A program made the position numbers and the translations under genes. Positions 1 through 9,054 of a stretch of DNA of 64,000 nt are shown here, piece after piece (positions within the stretch are counted from its first letter, which is position 1; the number at the start of each line of letters is the position of its first letter). Source of the stretch: Actinopolymorpha pittospori (GTDB taxonomy: Bacteria > Actinomycetota > Actinomycetes > Propionibacteriales > Actinopolymorphaceae); assembly GCF_014873875.1 (NCBI RefSeq), contig NZ_JADBEM010000001.1:9362001-9426000 (forward strand), read 5' to 3'. The notes beneath the pieces were generated by a model. That model had not been told where the DNA came from. It did not search any database and was given only the letters and a program-made list of their open reading frames with translations.

Positions 1-534
1 GTCCTCACCACCTGGCTTGGGGCGACGTGCGTGCCACATCGCCGAGTGCACGATCAGGACCGATCCGGGCGGCACGTCGTCGACCGTGATCGAACCCGGG
101 AGGTCGGAGGTGCCGAGGAAGGTCAGCGCACGGCTGTCCGTGGCGTAGCGGTGGGAGCCGGGCACGAGCAGCAGGTCGCCGATCGTGCCGTTGAGTCCGT
201 TGAGGTAGAAGAACACGTGCACCATGAGGTGCGAGCGGTTGGTCTGCGGGTACTGCTCGTAGTCCTGGTGCCAGGAGACCCCGTTCTTGCCGGCGTCGTG
301 GCGGGCCGCGTGGATGTGATGGAACACGTACGGTCCACCCATCAACTCATCGACCAGTTCGCCGACCCGGGGGTGCCACACGAGTGCGCCGATCTGCTCG
401 TTCTCGTACGCGTGTCGCTGGGGTTGCGCCGCGGCGTGCTCGTCCACAGCCGCCTTCAGCGTGTCGATTTCTGCCTTCTCCAGGAATTCAGGAAAGACGG
501 CGTAGCCCTGATCCTGAAATGTTTCCAGCATCAT
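1..534 (-). CDS. Phytanoyl-CoA dioxygenase (PhyH) family protein, 3' end off the window
   Basis: The first 178 residues are visible; the C-terminus lies beyond base 1. PhyH proteins are Fe(II)/2-oxoglutarate-dependent oxygenases of the cytoplasm that hydroxylate small substrates. The proximal iron ligands are visible as the HxD of WHQDYEQYP, and the distal histidine is probably in the later stretch VLIVHSAMWHARR. The conserved LLVPGSHR loop is also present. The ATG at 534 is followed directly by a second ATG at 531, and AAAGGGGAA stands just upstream as ribosome binding site. The family assignment is firm; the substrate cannot be read from sequence. Many bacterial members act in sugar or natural-product catabolism. 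Confidence 0.85.
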   Translation of the reverse strand, partial: MMLETFQDQGYAVFPEFLEKAEIDTLKAAVDEHAAAQPQRHAYENEQIGALVWHPRVGELVDELMGGPYVFHHIHAARHDAGKNGVSWHQDYEQYPQTNRSHLMVHVFFYLNGLNGTIGDLLLVPGSHRYATDSRALTFLGTSDLPGSITVDDVPPGSVLIVHSAMWHARRPKPGGED

Positions 535-637
535 TTCCCCTTTGACTTCTCACGTGCGAACAGAACTCACTCGACCGATTATGCAGCGTTACACAGTCGG
601 CACCGATGCAGCTTAATTCAGCAGAAAAGGACGCTTC

Positions 638-673
638 ACGCTAACGGGGCCGGATTTTGCCTGTCAACGCGTT
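638..673 (-). promoter_or_regulatory. Candidate promoter with LacI-type operator upstream of the PhyH gene
   Basis: On the minus strand a TTGACA hexamer (667-662) and a TAGCGT hexamer (643-638) are separated by 18 bases and point at the PhyH gene, leaving a leader of about 100 bases. The palindrome AACGCGTT (666-673) overlaps the -35 box. It has the central CG and symmetric form common in LacI/GalR operators, so repression by a sugar-sensing LacI protein is possible. No such regulator gene is visible in the window. I see nothing else in the gap 535-838. Confidence 0.35.
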
Positions 674-838
674 CTGGCCGATCGTCCGGTACCGGATGCC
701 CCTGCGACGGCGTACCCCCAACCACTCTCCGGTCCTCGACGCCAACGCGCGTGAAGCGGATTCGGATACCGGCTCCACGACGCCGACACGCCGCCGTTGG
801 AACAGGGTCAACGGGATGCATGGTGGAAGACATAGGTT

Positions 839-2467
839 GTGGGGATGAGTCATGCTGGCCGTGGCCGCGAAGGCAAGAAGAAGCAGAAGGAAGACCGCCG
901 CGCCGATCTGGCCGTAGCCCGGGGCGCGCCGGAGGCGTGTGACTGTCCCGTGTGCTCGGGGGCGGGCGTCGATCCGGCGCAGGTGCTCGACGCGCTGCTC
1001 GACGGTGCCGCGGGCCTGACCGACAGCGAGGACGCGCTGGATGCGGAGGTGGCGGGAGCGGCGTTGGTGGCCATGATGACCGTCACCGGGGATGAACTGG
1101 TGCCAGTGTTCGTCGAGGGGCTCATCCCACAGCTCGAAGCCACGGCCGGCGGCCACGCGCTTGCGCTGCTGCGGGCGATGGGTTCGGTCGCCGCCGGTGT
1201 GCAGGAGCAGGTGGCCGCGGCCGCATCAGAGGCTGCCAGCCGCCTCGCGGCAGCCGGCATCCCCAAGCCGCGATGGGACGATGAGCTCGCAGAGCCGGTG
1301 CAGCTCGGTGACTGCATGCGACTGTACGACAGTCAGGAGACCATGTCGGTGCTGGTCGCGTCGTTCCGACGGGCCGGCCGCGGGCACGGGTTCATGGTCA
1401 TCGTCGATGAGCAGGACTGCGGCGCCGCCGAGGACATCCTCTTCCTCGACGCCGACCAGCTGTCCGAGGCGTTGGACGACCTCCGTACGGACGGGCTCGG
1501 CGACGGCCTGGACATCAGGACACAGACGCTGAGCCCGGCAGGGTTGCGCTGGTACGTCGAGGAGGCACTGCACGCACGCGCCGTACACAACGACGAGGAG
1601 CCTGACGAGGCGGCCGCTGCGATGTCCGACGAGGACGAGGGCCCGCCCTACCCAGTGCTGGCGCAGCTGGTGCGCGCCAGGCTGACCGTTCTGCCGCAGG
1701 CACGTAGGCCCGAAGGTGCGCGTGTGCACACCCACGCCGGCCCGTCCACCATGTTGGAGGCGCTCGCGAGCACGATGGCCGGTGCCGACGGTGGGCGCCG
1801 TGGCGGTTTCGACGGGCCGCGGTTCAGGCGTCCGGCGCCGGGGAAGCTGCATGCGAAGCGGAAGACGAGGGACGGCCCGGCGCCGATCTACCAGGTCAAG
1901 GTCGGGTTGCAGGGTGCCAAGCCGCCGATCTGGCGGCGCCTACTGCTACCGGCGGACGCGAGTCTGGCCCTCGTGCACGACGTCATCCAGGTCGCGTTCG
2001 GCTGGGATGACAGCCACATGCACGTCTTCGAGACCCCATTCGGTGACTTCGGACGTGCTGACCGTGAACTGGGGCATCGGGCCGAGAAGCCAGTCACGCT
2101 GGAGCAGGTAGCGGCTCAGGCCGGGGCCAAAATCCGGTACACCTACGACTTCGGCGACAACTGGGTGCACGAGATCGTGGTGGAGAAGCTTGTCGACCGA
2201 GACCCTGCGCTCCGCTACCCGTCCTGTACGGGTGGGCGCCGCGCGGCGCCCCCAGAGGACTCCGGCGGCATCTGGGGGTACGAGGAGCTGGTGGAAGCGC
2301 TCGCCGACCCGGATCATCCGGAGCACGAACTGCAGTTGGAGTGGCTGGAACTGGACGACGCCAGCCAGTTCGCGCCGGCCGCGTTCGACCGGGACGTAGT
2401 TGACCGGGCGCTAGCCAGACTCGCGGCCCCTCGGCGACAACCAACCGGCGGCTCCAGGAGCCGATGA
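839..2467 (+). CDS. pRiA4b ORF-3 / IS1096 passenger TnpR-like protein
   Basis: About 542 residues. The C-terminal third (from about residue 350, IYQVKVGLQGAKPPIWRRLL) is a plasmid pRiA4b ORF-3 domain (PF07929), with the typical HDVIQVAFGWDDSHMHVF and YDFGDNWVHEI segments. The N-terminal half is an unannotated helical region starting with a lysine-rich tail and a CPVCSGAG zinc-knuckle-like CxxC. The family is linked by name to IS1096 passenger genes, but a recombinase function has not been shown and many copies are stand-alone. GTG 839 has GGAAGA eight bases upstream; ATG 845 is an alternative. No transposase or inverted repeat flanks it, so I do not call it part of an IS. Confidence 0.75.
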   Translation: MGMSHAGRGREGKKKQKEDRRADLAVARGAPEACDCPVCSGAGVDPAQVLDALLDGAAGLTDSEDALDAEVAGAALVAMMTVTGDELVPVFVEGLIPQLEATAGGHALALLRAMGSVAAGVQEQVAAAASEAASRLAAAGIPKPRWDDELAEPVQLGDCMRLYDSQETMSVLVASFRRAGRGHGFMVIVDEQDCGAAEDILFLDADQLSEALDDLRTDGLGDGLDIRTQTLSPAGLRWYVEEALHARAVHNDEEPDEAAAAMSDEDEGPPYPVLAQLVRARLTVLPQARRPEGARVHTHAGPSTMLEALASTMAGADGGRRGGFDGPRFRRPAPGKLHAKRKTRDGPAPIYQVKVGLQGAKPPIWRRLLLPADASLALVHDVIQVAFGWDDSHMHVFETPFGDFGRADRELGHRAEKPVTLEQVAAQAGAKIRYTYDFGDNWVHEIVVEKLVDRDPALRYPSCTGGRRAAPPEDSGGIWGYEELVEALADPDHPEHELQLEWLELDDASQFAPAAFDRDVVDRALARLAAPRRQPTGGSRSR

Positions 2468-2538
2468 CCCCGCTGGCCGCCGTCGCGAGCTTCACGACGC
2501 CGCCCATGTCACGGGATACGGTGTGGCGGGAGACCGCA

Positions 2539-2570
2539 GACGGCCCACCGGGGAAACCCGGCGGGCCGTC
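2539..2570. terminator. Hairpin terminator between convergent genes
   Basis: An 8-bp plus 5-bp stem with a single A/C mismatch closes on the loop GAAA. It lies between the ends of the convergent genes at 2467 and 2597, so it can serve both strands. There is no clear T-tract, as is usual in GC-rich actinobacteria. Confidence 0.6.
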
Positions 2571-2596
2571 GTGTCGGTTGTAGGTGTGTCCTGAGA

Positions 2597-5350
2597 TCAG
2601 CCGTCCGTGTCCGGCGACGGCATGTAGCGACCCGGGACCTGGTCCGGAGCGAAGATCTCCTTCTCACCCGGGTAGGGCTTGGTCCAGTTGTGCGCTTCGT
2701 ACCAGGAGAAGTGGTTCATCTGCGCGGGGTTGGCGGAGTCGGCCTTCGCGAGCGGCGCGTTGAAGGGCTGCTTGGACTTCCAGGCCTGCCACTTCGCGGC
2801 GACGTCCTTCTTGTCCGCCGGGACCTTCCCCGTCGGCGCGAGCGCGAACTTCGCGTCCTGCGGGGCCGGGGTGTCCAGACCACACGCCGGCGGGGTCGAG
2901 ATACCCAGCGTCAGCGAGGTCCGGTTCGGAACCGCCTTGAACGGCCGGTAGTCGGGCTTGGTGGTGAAGGCCGACGCCATGGGGGTGGCGGCGGTGTCCT
3001 TCTGGTTCATCGGCTTGATCCCGAGGATCTGCTCGATGGTGCGGATCATCGTGATCTGCGTGTAGTAGTGGCTGTCGACGACGCCGTGGTTGGCCCAGGG
3101 GCTGATGACCTGGATCGGAGCGCGGTGACCGTCGATGTGGTCGGTGCCGGCCTGGGAGTCGTCCTCGACCACGAAGATCGCGGAGTCCTTCCAGTACCTG
3201 CTGTGCGTGATCTCGTCGACGATCTGGCCCGTCGCGAGGTCGTTGTCCGCGACCTGAGCGGCTCCGTTCACCGGACCACCGGTGTGGTCGTTGGAGAGCC
3301 AGAACATGTTCAGGTTCGCCGGGCCGTTCTTCTCGAAGTCACGCTTCCAGATCTCGGCCTTGTAGATGTCTGGAACGTTGGTGTCGAACAGCGGGAAGCC
3401 CGGTACGGACACGTCGTTGAGCGAAGGGATCGCCGAGCCCACCTGGATGGGGTAGGCGGTGTCCTTCCCGGTCTCCTGCATGTTCTGGACGTCGCAGTAG
3501 TAGTTCTGCCACGTCGCGCCGGCCGGCTTGGTCTCCAGCGACTGGAACTCGCCGAAGTCCTTGACGGTCTGGCCCGCCGCCTGCGCACCGGTCCAGATGA
3601 AGCCGGTCCGCTGGTGGCCGAGAACGTCGTTCTCGGTGTCGTAGCTACGCAGGTACTCACCGGCACTGGACTCGGTGTACTCCGGGTTGTCGGCCTGCAT
3701 CAGCCAGTTGTGACCCTCGGCGGAGTTCGTGCCGACGTCGTAGGTGTTGTCGTAGAGCCCGAACTGCTTGGCCAACGCGTGCTGGTTCGGCGTCACGTTC
3801 TCGCCGTACTGCGCCAGCGACGGGTCGCCGTTGCCTTCCGGCATGTCACCGAGCATCTGGTCGTAGGTGCGGTTCTCCTTGACGATCAGGAAGACGTGCT
3901 TGATCGTCGAGGGGTCACCGAGCTTCTTCGGGACCGGCACGGCCCGCTTGGAGCTGCTGGTGGATTCCTTGACCGGGTTGTTGTCCCAGCCGTTCTGCTC
4001 GAAGACCACCTTGGTCTGCGCCTTGATGGTGTTGTCGTCGGGCAGGGTGAACCGCTGCAGGCTCGACGTCGTGTCGTGCGTGCCGTGGCCGGCGGGGTCC
4101 GCCTTACGACGGGCGTCGATACCACGGGTGTTGGAGACCAGCACGTCGTTGCCGACGGTGGTGATCTCCGCGGGGAAGTAGTCCGTCGGGAGCAGGCCGA
4201 CGTAGCTGACCGGCTCCAGCGGGGACGTGTACTTGTAGACGGCAACCGCGTTGGCGCGGCCGAGCGTCACCAGCAGGTGACCGTCGTCGGTCAGCGTCAC
4301 CGCGTCGGGCTCGTAGCCCACCGAGGCCTCAGGCCACGGCTGCGTCGCGATCGTCTGGACCACCTTGTCCTTGGACGTGTCGATGACTGACACATCGTTG
4401 GTGGCGGTGTTGGTGACGAAGACGGCACCGTTCTTGGCGTACAGGGCGGTGGGGTGCAGACCCACGTCGACGCTGTTCGGGGTGGCATCCGGGTTGGCCA
4501 GGTCGATGACGCTGACCGTGCCGGTCGTGCTGGCACCCGTCTTCGGGTCGGCCGGCACGTCGGTGCCGTAGGAGTTGATCGTCGTGTCGCCGGGCTTGGC
4601 CTGGCGGCCGCCCTCGTTGCTGACGTAGAGCTTGTTCCCGACCATGACCATGTCACGGGGGGCGATACCAACGGCCCAGCTGCGCTCGATGGCGCCGGTC
4701 GCGGTGTTGATGGCGACCACGCGGTTCTGGCCGTTGACCGCGGAGTACACAGTCTTGCCGTCGGGGGAGAACACCGCCTCGGCCACCAGCGCGTGCTTGG
4801 CCCCGTCCGCCGCAATCTTGATCGACGTCGGGTTCGCGACGCTGCCGTCCGCGTTCACGGTCAGCTTGGTGTAACCGTCGGTCTGGCCCAGCCACAGCTG
4901 CGAACCATCAGGGGAGTACGTCGGACCTTCCTGGCCCACGTCGTTACCGCCCAGGCGCGGGGTCGAGGACGCCGCGTTGCTGACGTACTGCTGGACCTTC
5001 CAGTCCTTCAGATCCACGATCGCAAGCGCCGAGCCACCATCGGTGACCGACGCCGCGACGTGGGTGCCGTCCGGGCTGAGGGAGGACGACATGATCTTGC
5101 CGTTGTTGATGACCAGACGCTCACCGATGGGCTTGACGTACTGGTCGCTGGAGACGACCAGGCCCTTGTCGGTCTCCTCACCGACATGCTGCGTACCGAA
5201 CGCGTCGGTCGAGGCGTAGGAGATTCCCCCGCCGGCGACGGCGAGAGTAGCGGTGCCGGCCGCCACCAGGCGGACTCGGCTTCCGGTGCGTCCACCGAAG
5301 AGTCCGAACTGGACCTTCGGGGCGCGCCGGCGCTGACGTGTGACTTGCAT
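2597..5350 (-). CDS. Secreted bifunctional YVTN beta-propeller / phosphoesterase-family protein
   Basis: 917 residues. A basic N-terminus and one hydrophobic segment (about residues 28-45) act as signal peptide or anchor. Residues about 80-430 carry repeats of the YVTN/lactonase beta-propeller type (e.g. GVLPTDYFP, SPDGKTVYSA, VFVTNTATNDVSVID). From about residue 485 an alkaline-phosphatase-superfamily phosphoesterase domain (PF04185-like) begins with HVFLIVKENRTYDQMLGD and includes FVVEDDSQAGTDHIDGHRAP, which holds likely metal ligands. It probably works outside the cell on phosphoesters; the substrate is unknown. ATG 5350 is preferred over TTG 5353 because GGAAGGGA stands about six bases upstream. 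It is the last gene of an operon with the ABC permease and ATPase, starting only 3 bases after the permease stop. Confidence 0.85.
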   Translation of the reverse strand: MQVTRQRRRAPKVQFGLFGGRTGSRVRLVAAGTATLAVAGGGISYASTDAFGTQHVGEETDKGLVVSSDQYVKPIGERLVINNGKIMSSSLSPDGTHVAASVTDGGSALAIVDLKDWKVQQYVSNAASSTPRLGGNDVGQEGPTYSPDGSQLWLGQTDGYTKLTVNADGSVANPTSIKIAADGAKHALVAEAVFSPDGKTVYSAVNGQNRVVAINTATGAIERSWAVGIAPRDMVMVGNKLYVSNEGGRQAKPGDTTINSYGTDVPADPKTGASTTGTVSVIDLANPDATPNSVDVGLHPTALYAKNGAVFVTNTATNDVSVIDTSKDKVVQTIATQPWPEASVGYEPDAVTLTDDGHLLVTLGRANAVAVYKYTSPLEPVSYVGLLPTDYFPAEITTVGNDVLVSNTRGIDARRKADPAGHGTHDTTSSLQRFTLPDDNTIKAQTKVVFEQNGWDNNPVKESTSSSKRAVPVPKKLGDPSTIKHVFLIVKENRTYDQMLGDMPEGNGDPSLAQYGENVTPNQHALAKQFGLYDNTYDVGTNSAEGHNWLMQADNPEYTESSAGEYLRSYDTENDVLGHQRTGFIWTGAQAAGQTVKDFGEFQSLETKPAGATWQNYYCDVQNMQETGKDTAYPIQVGSAIPSLNDVSVPGFPLFDTNVPDIYKAEIWKRDFEKNGPANLNMFWLSNDHTGGPVNGAAQVADNDLATGQIVDEITHSRYWKDSAIFVVEDDSQAGTDHIDGHRAPIQVISPWANHGVVDSHYYTQITMIRTIEQILGIKPMNQKDTAATPMASAFTTKPDYRPFKAVPNRTSLTLGISTPPACGLDTPAPQDAKFALAPTGKVPADKKDVAAKWQAWKSKQPFNAPLAKADSANPAQMNHFSWYEAHNWTKPYPGEKEIFAPDQVPGRYMPSPDTDG

Positions 5351-5353
5351 CAA

Positions 5354-6709
5354 TCATCCCTTCCGGGAAGAGGCGAGCAGATCGACGTTCCCGTCGAACT
5401 GCCACAGAGGGTTCGGTGCGTCCCCGTACGGGGTCCGCACCTGGAAGTAGCCGTTCACCTCCTTCGGTCCGTCTCCGTCGGCGACGTACCGCCCGTCCGC
5501 GGTGACGTCGAGTTGGTAGATGGCGCTGCCGACCGTGTCCACGCCGGGCAGGTGCCAGGACACGACGCAGCGCCAGTCGTTGCCGGGACCCTCGTCCTCG
5601 ACGCGGCTACCGCCCTTGTCGCAGGACGCGGTAGCCCGAACCTGGGTCTCGGTGACCTCGGGCCGGTTGAGCTCTTCGGTCTGCAGCCGGTAGAGGTGGG
5701 CGTAGGACGTGGCGAGGGAGTCCTGCAGCTTGGACTGCTCGATCCCGGAGCCCTTGGCCGGGGTCGCGACGCTGATCACCCCGACGGTGAGGGCCACCAG
5801 GACGGCCAGCGGCAGCGCGCCGCCCAGAAGCACACGGCGGCCCGACCCGTCGTTCGTCAGGTCGGTGAAGTCCCGGTGCAGGAACAGGCGGTAGGCCAGC
5901 GCGGTGGCGACGACCGCCCAGGCGAGGCTCACCGCGATGCCGATGAGAAGGGGGCCCACCTGCGCCGACTCGGTGAACAACCCGCGCCAGGCGAGGAAGG
6001 CGTGGCTCGGCAGCGCCATCCGCACGGCCACCGGCAGCGGGAGCATCTGCGCGAGCTGCAGCGCGAAGGCGAGCAGCGCGGGCATCAGCAGCCCGGTCGG
6101 CGAGCGACCCAGTGCGACCGAACCGACCAGGCCGACCGCGGCGAACGCCAGCGTCGGTGCCAGCACGCAGAGCCACGCGAGCAGGACCGTGCCGGCCGCG
6201 TCCCCGGGGGCGAGGATGTGGCCGTCCAGGCCGGCGAGCGGTCGGTTGCCGACCGCGGCCAGTCCGCCGACGATGCCCGACACGGCCAGGCCGGCCACGA
6301 GGATCAGGAGCACGGTGAGGCTGGCCAGGGCCTTCGCCGCGAAGATCCGCTTCGGCGAGCGCACCGCCACGAGAAGGTGGCGCCAGGTGCCGAGCCGGTC
6401 CTCGACGGCGAAGACGTCGCCAGCCACGAGCGACGTCAGCAACGGGAGCGCCCACGTGCCGGAGAAGCCCAGTACGACGAGCGCCCCCGCCCAGCCGGTC
6501 GCGTTCATCCAGCGGCCGAAGACGGTGTCGGCGGGTAGTGAGCTCTGCAGACTCACCGCGGCCACGAAGATGGCAGGGGCGATCCAGCAGGCCGCGAGCA
6601 GCACGCGAATCCGCCACTGGGACAGCAGCTTGACCAACTCGAACCGGTAGCCGTGCAGTACGGGCGCCGGACGGGCGTCAGCCCTGGGTGGGGCGACGGT
6701 CACGGTCAT
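5354..6709 (-). CDS. ABC-2 type transporter permease with C-terminal extracytoplasmic domain
   Basis: 451 residues. The N-terminal 330 residues are strongly hydrophobic with about seven or eight membrane segments, including LLAACWIAPAIFVAAVSL, and follow the plan of ABC-2 permeases that pair with a separate ATPase. After the last membrane segment (ALPLAVLVALTVGVISVA), about 130 hydrophilic residues with two cysteines (SCDKGG, WRCVVSW) remain and most likely fold on the outer face. The start overlaps the ATPase stop by 4 bases (ATGA), and the stop is 3 bases before the secreted phosphoesterase gene, so the three are co-transcribed. The substrate is unknown. Confidence 0.85.
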   Translation of the reverse strand: MTVTVAPPRADARPAPVLHGYRFELVKLLSQWRIRVLLAACWIAPAIFVAAVSLQSSLPADTVFGRWMNATGWAGALVVLGFSGTWALPLLTSLVAGDVFAVEDRLGTWRHLLVAVRSPKRIFAAKALASLTVLLILVAGLAVSGIVGGLAAVGNRPLAGLDGHILAPGDAAGTVLLAWLCVLAPTLAFAAVGLVGSVALGRSPTGLLMPALLAFALQLAQMLPLPVAVRMALPSHAFLAWRGLFTESAQVGPLLIGIAVSLAWAVVATALAYRLFLHRDFTDLTNDGSGRRVLLGGALPLAVLVALTVGVISVATPAKGSGIEQSKLQDSLATSYAHLYRLQTEELNRPEVTETQVRATASCDKGGSRVEDEGPGNDWRCVVSWHLPGVDTVGSAIYQLDVTADGRYVADGDGPKEVNGYFQVRTPYGDAPNPLWQFDGNVDLLASSRKG

Positions 6710-7764
6710 CGCACGTTCTCCTCGTCGGTCTGCGCGGGGGCGGTCTGCGCAGGGACGGTCTGCGCGGGCACGGTCTGCGCGGGCACGGACCGGGTGGTGG
6801 TACCGGTCCCGGCGGAGGCTTCGATGTCCGTCCCGGATCCGGTCAGGGCCAGGAACGCGGCCTCGAGCGGCGGCACCACGGGAGCAAGTTCGCGCAGGGC
6901 CACGCCGGCTCCCACGAGCCGCACGACCAGGTCGTCGAGCGCGGGCATCGGCCCGCGGACAACGAGGTCGGCGTCGCGCCGTTGGCCGGAGTCACGGCCG
7001 GACACGACGTGGAGCCCCGGCGTCTCCGCTGCCACCCTGTGGGCGGCCGCCGGGTCGGAGGTGAGCAGTCGGTAGTCGAGTTCGCCGCTCTCGGCGGCGA
7101 GCTTGCTCACCGGCCCGGAGAAGACGACCCGTCCGACGGCGAGGATGGTGACCTCCGAGCACAGCGCGGCGAGGTCGTCCATCCGGTGGCTGGAGAGGAC
7201 CACCGCGGTTCCCTCCGCGGCGAGCCCGGTGATGACGCGGTGTACGTGGTTCTTGCCGGCGGGGTCCAGGCCGTTGGCCGGCTCGTCGAGGACGAGCAGT
7301 CGCGGCCTGGTCAGCAGGGCGGCGGCCAGTCCGAGCCGCTGGCGCATTCCCAGCGAGAAGCCCCGTACCCGGTCGTCGGCGACGTCGGTGAGCCCGACCT
7401 GCGCCAGCGCGTCGTCGACGTCGACGGTGCCTTCGGCCTCGTACCGGCGCAGGGAGACCAGGGCCGAGAGGTTCTGCCGCGCGGTGAGCGAGGGATAGAG
7501 CCCCGGTCCGTCGACGAAGCCCGCGACACCGTCGGGTACCTCAAGCGTTCGCCCGACCGGCGTCCCCAGGATCTCGAGGCGGCCGCTGTCCGCGACCGCC
7601 AGACCCAACAGCAGACCGAGCAGTGTCGTCTTGCCGGCGCCGTTCGGTCCGACCAGGCCGTGGACCTCCCCGGTCGCGACGTCCAGGTCGACGCCGTCGA
7701 GTGCGACCACTTCGCCGAAGGACTTCGTTATCCCGCGAATCCGAACTGCGGGAGTGCCTTCCAT
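6706..7764 (-). CDS. ABC transporter ATP-binding protein
   Basis: 352 residues from ATG 7764. The complete nucleotide-binding set is visible: Walker A GPNGAGKTT, signature FSLGMRQRLGLA, Walker B LLVLDEPANGLD and the switch histidine in VVLSSHRMDDL. The C-terminal 100 residues form an accessory domain and then a low-complexity tail of four VPAQT-like repeats. ATG 7764 has AAGGGGAC at good spacing; a GTG at 7794 in the same frame lacks one. It energises the permease encoded just downstream. The inverted repeat GGTTGC/GCAACC (7783-7801) immediately upstream may be an operator for the operon. Confidence 0.9.
   Translation of the reverse strand: MEGTPAVRIRGITKSFGEVVALDGVDLDVATGEVHGLVGPNGAGKTTLLGLLLGLAVADSGRLEILGTPVGRTLEVPDGVAGFVDGPGLYPSLTARQNLSALVSLRRYEAEGTVDVDDALAQVGLTDVADDRVRGFSLGMRQRLGLAAALLTRPRLLVLDEPANGLDPAGKNHVHRVITGLAAEGTAVVLSSHRMDDLAALCSEVTILAVGRVVFSGPVSKLAAESGELDYRLLTSDPAAAHRVAAETPGLHVVSGRDSGQRRDADLVVRGPMPALDDLVVRLVGAGVALRELAPVVPPLEAAFLALTGSGTDIEASAGTGTTTRSVPAQTVPAQTVPAQTAPAQTDEENVR
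6727..6786. repeat. Four 15-bp tandem repeats inside the ABC ATPase gene
   Basis: Four head-to-tail 15-base units (consensus GGTCTGCGCGGGCAC) occupy 6727-6786 and encode VPAQT, VPAQT, VPAQT and APAQT at the protein's C-terminus. The unit length keeps the frame, so copy number could vary without breaking the gene. Confidence 0.85.
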
Positions 7765-8071
7765 GTCGGTCCCCTTTTTGTTGGTTGCCGACACAGCAAC
7801 CTAGGGACCGCGCTTTGCAGCAGAAAGGCGGGCAGCCAAACGTTCGGGAAACACGCGCACAAACTGCTCAACGAACGCCCCGGAAGGCGCTTGACCACCT
7901 CAACTTTCGAAATGCATCAGCCGTTACGCTGGGCCGAAGTACTTTGCCAATTGCTGACGAAGTTTACTAAGCGATGACCAAAAGATGGAGCTTTCCGCAC
8001 TCATCGTCGCCAGCAACAAGCGGATCTCCAGCGCGGACGTCGATCGAGCCGCGCCGGTCCGGACGAAGCCG

Positions 8072-8100
8072 CCCCGGCCTCCCTGTGACAGGAGGCGGGG
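8072..8100. other. Isolated GC-rich hairpin in a 655-bp gene-free stretch (7765-8419)
   Basis: GCCTCCCTG-TGA-CAGGAGGC forms a stem with a one-base bulge, extended by CCCC/GGGG after another bulge. It looks like a terminator but no gene ends next to it. The rest of 7765-8419 is richer in AT than its surroundings and shows no convincing coding frame. It probably holds the divergent promoter of the ABC operon plus debris of deleted genes. Confidence 0.4.
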
Positions 8101-8419
8101 GGACGCTGCTTCAGCCTCGCTGCGTGTGCAACCGCCTTGGAGCACGGCCTCCGCACGCCAGCAGACTCCCGTGAGCGCCAACGTCGGCGACTCGACCAGC
8201 GACGATCCGGACGGCGGACCTTGACCGCGCACCAGCGCCTTTCAGGGTGGACTCAATCACGCCTCACGAACTACTGAAACGGCTTCAGCCGACAATCGTG
8301 CGATGGACGTTCCAGCAGCTCAGGCCTGATTTTCGCCACCGTCGAAACAGGTCGTCCGACCGAGTTACTTTTGCCGGAAAGCACAGGTCCCGGCCACGTT
8401 ACCTTCTTTTCGGATCGCG

Positions 8420-8980
8420 CTATGCGGCGACGGGTAGGCTCCAGTCGATGCGGTATCCGTGCACAGGGCCGAACATCCTCGTCGGCTTGAGGAACGTCTT
8501 GAGCGCGATGGGCATGAGCACGCTCATGACGGCGCTACCGACGGGGCCGAAAGCCTTCTGCCGGTTGTTGTGCTCCGCGTTGACGGCAATCTTGGTGACC
8601 CGGTCGCGGCGTAGCCGCTCGTAGGCGGTGGCCGCCCGCGGGTCGGGCAGGTCGCGCAGGCAGCGGGCGAGTTGGATCGCGCTCTCGACCGCGAGGGACG
8701 CACCCTGGCCCGAACTGGAGGACGGGGCGTGCGTGGCGTCGCCGACGAGCACCATCCGATCCCGGTGCCAGTGGGGCACCTTGGGCATGATCTCCAGGCC
8801 GCCCACGACCAGCAGATCCTCGGCGTCGACCCGGCGCAGCACATCGCGGGCGGGGAGGTCGTCCGCGTGGACGTCGCGCAGCTGACGCAGCCACTGGTCC
8901 GGTGGAGTTTGGCCAGCCTGGGCCATGCTGAGGTACTCGGGGCTCGGAAGGTCGCCTGCATCTCGACGACGCTGCGCCAT
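8420..8980 (-). pseudogene. FAD-dependent monooxygenase, N-terminally truncated remnant
   Basis: About 180 residues match only the C-terminal half of class A flavoprotein monooxygenases. The FAD-ribityl motif is present as MVLVGDATHAPSSSSGQGAS, followed by the usual helix LAVESAIQLARCLRD. The N-terminal GxGxxG dinucleotide fold and the substrate domain are absent, and no suitable upstream frame supplies them. The reading frame upstream of about residue 15 looks non-coding. I infer a deletion remnant that cannot bind FAD properly. It may still be transcribed, since the frame itself is open to its stop. Confidence 0.75.
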
Positions 8981-9054
8981 CTGTTAGGCACCAGGGCTCA
9001 CCAGCGCGCTCTCCCGTTCGCGGCATGAGAGGCGCTCGGTCGTCGTGCGGGCGC

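Noticed and set aside
839..2467. A complete IS1096-type transposon
   Set aside because: The passenger-like gene is alone; no transposase or terminal inverted repeats could be found on either side.
2690..4390. Long plus-strand frame of 566 codons
   Set aside because: It is antisense to the phosphoesterase gene and rich in Arg, Val, Gly and His as expected of a mirror frame in GC-rich DNA; no motif or ribosome binding site.
4454..6538. Long plus-strand frame of 694 codons
   Set aside because: Antisense to two well-supported genes; its composition is that of a shadow frame.
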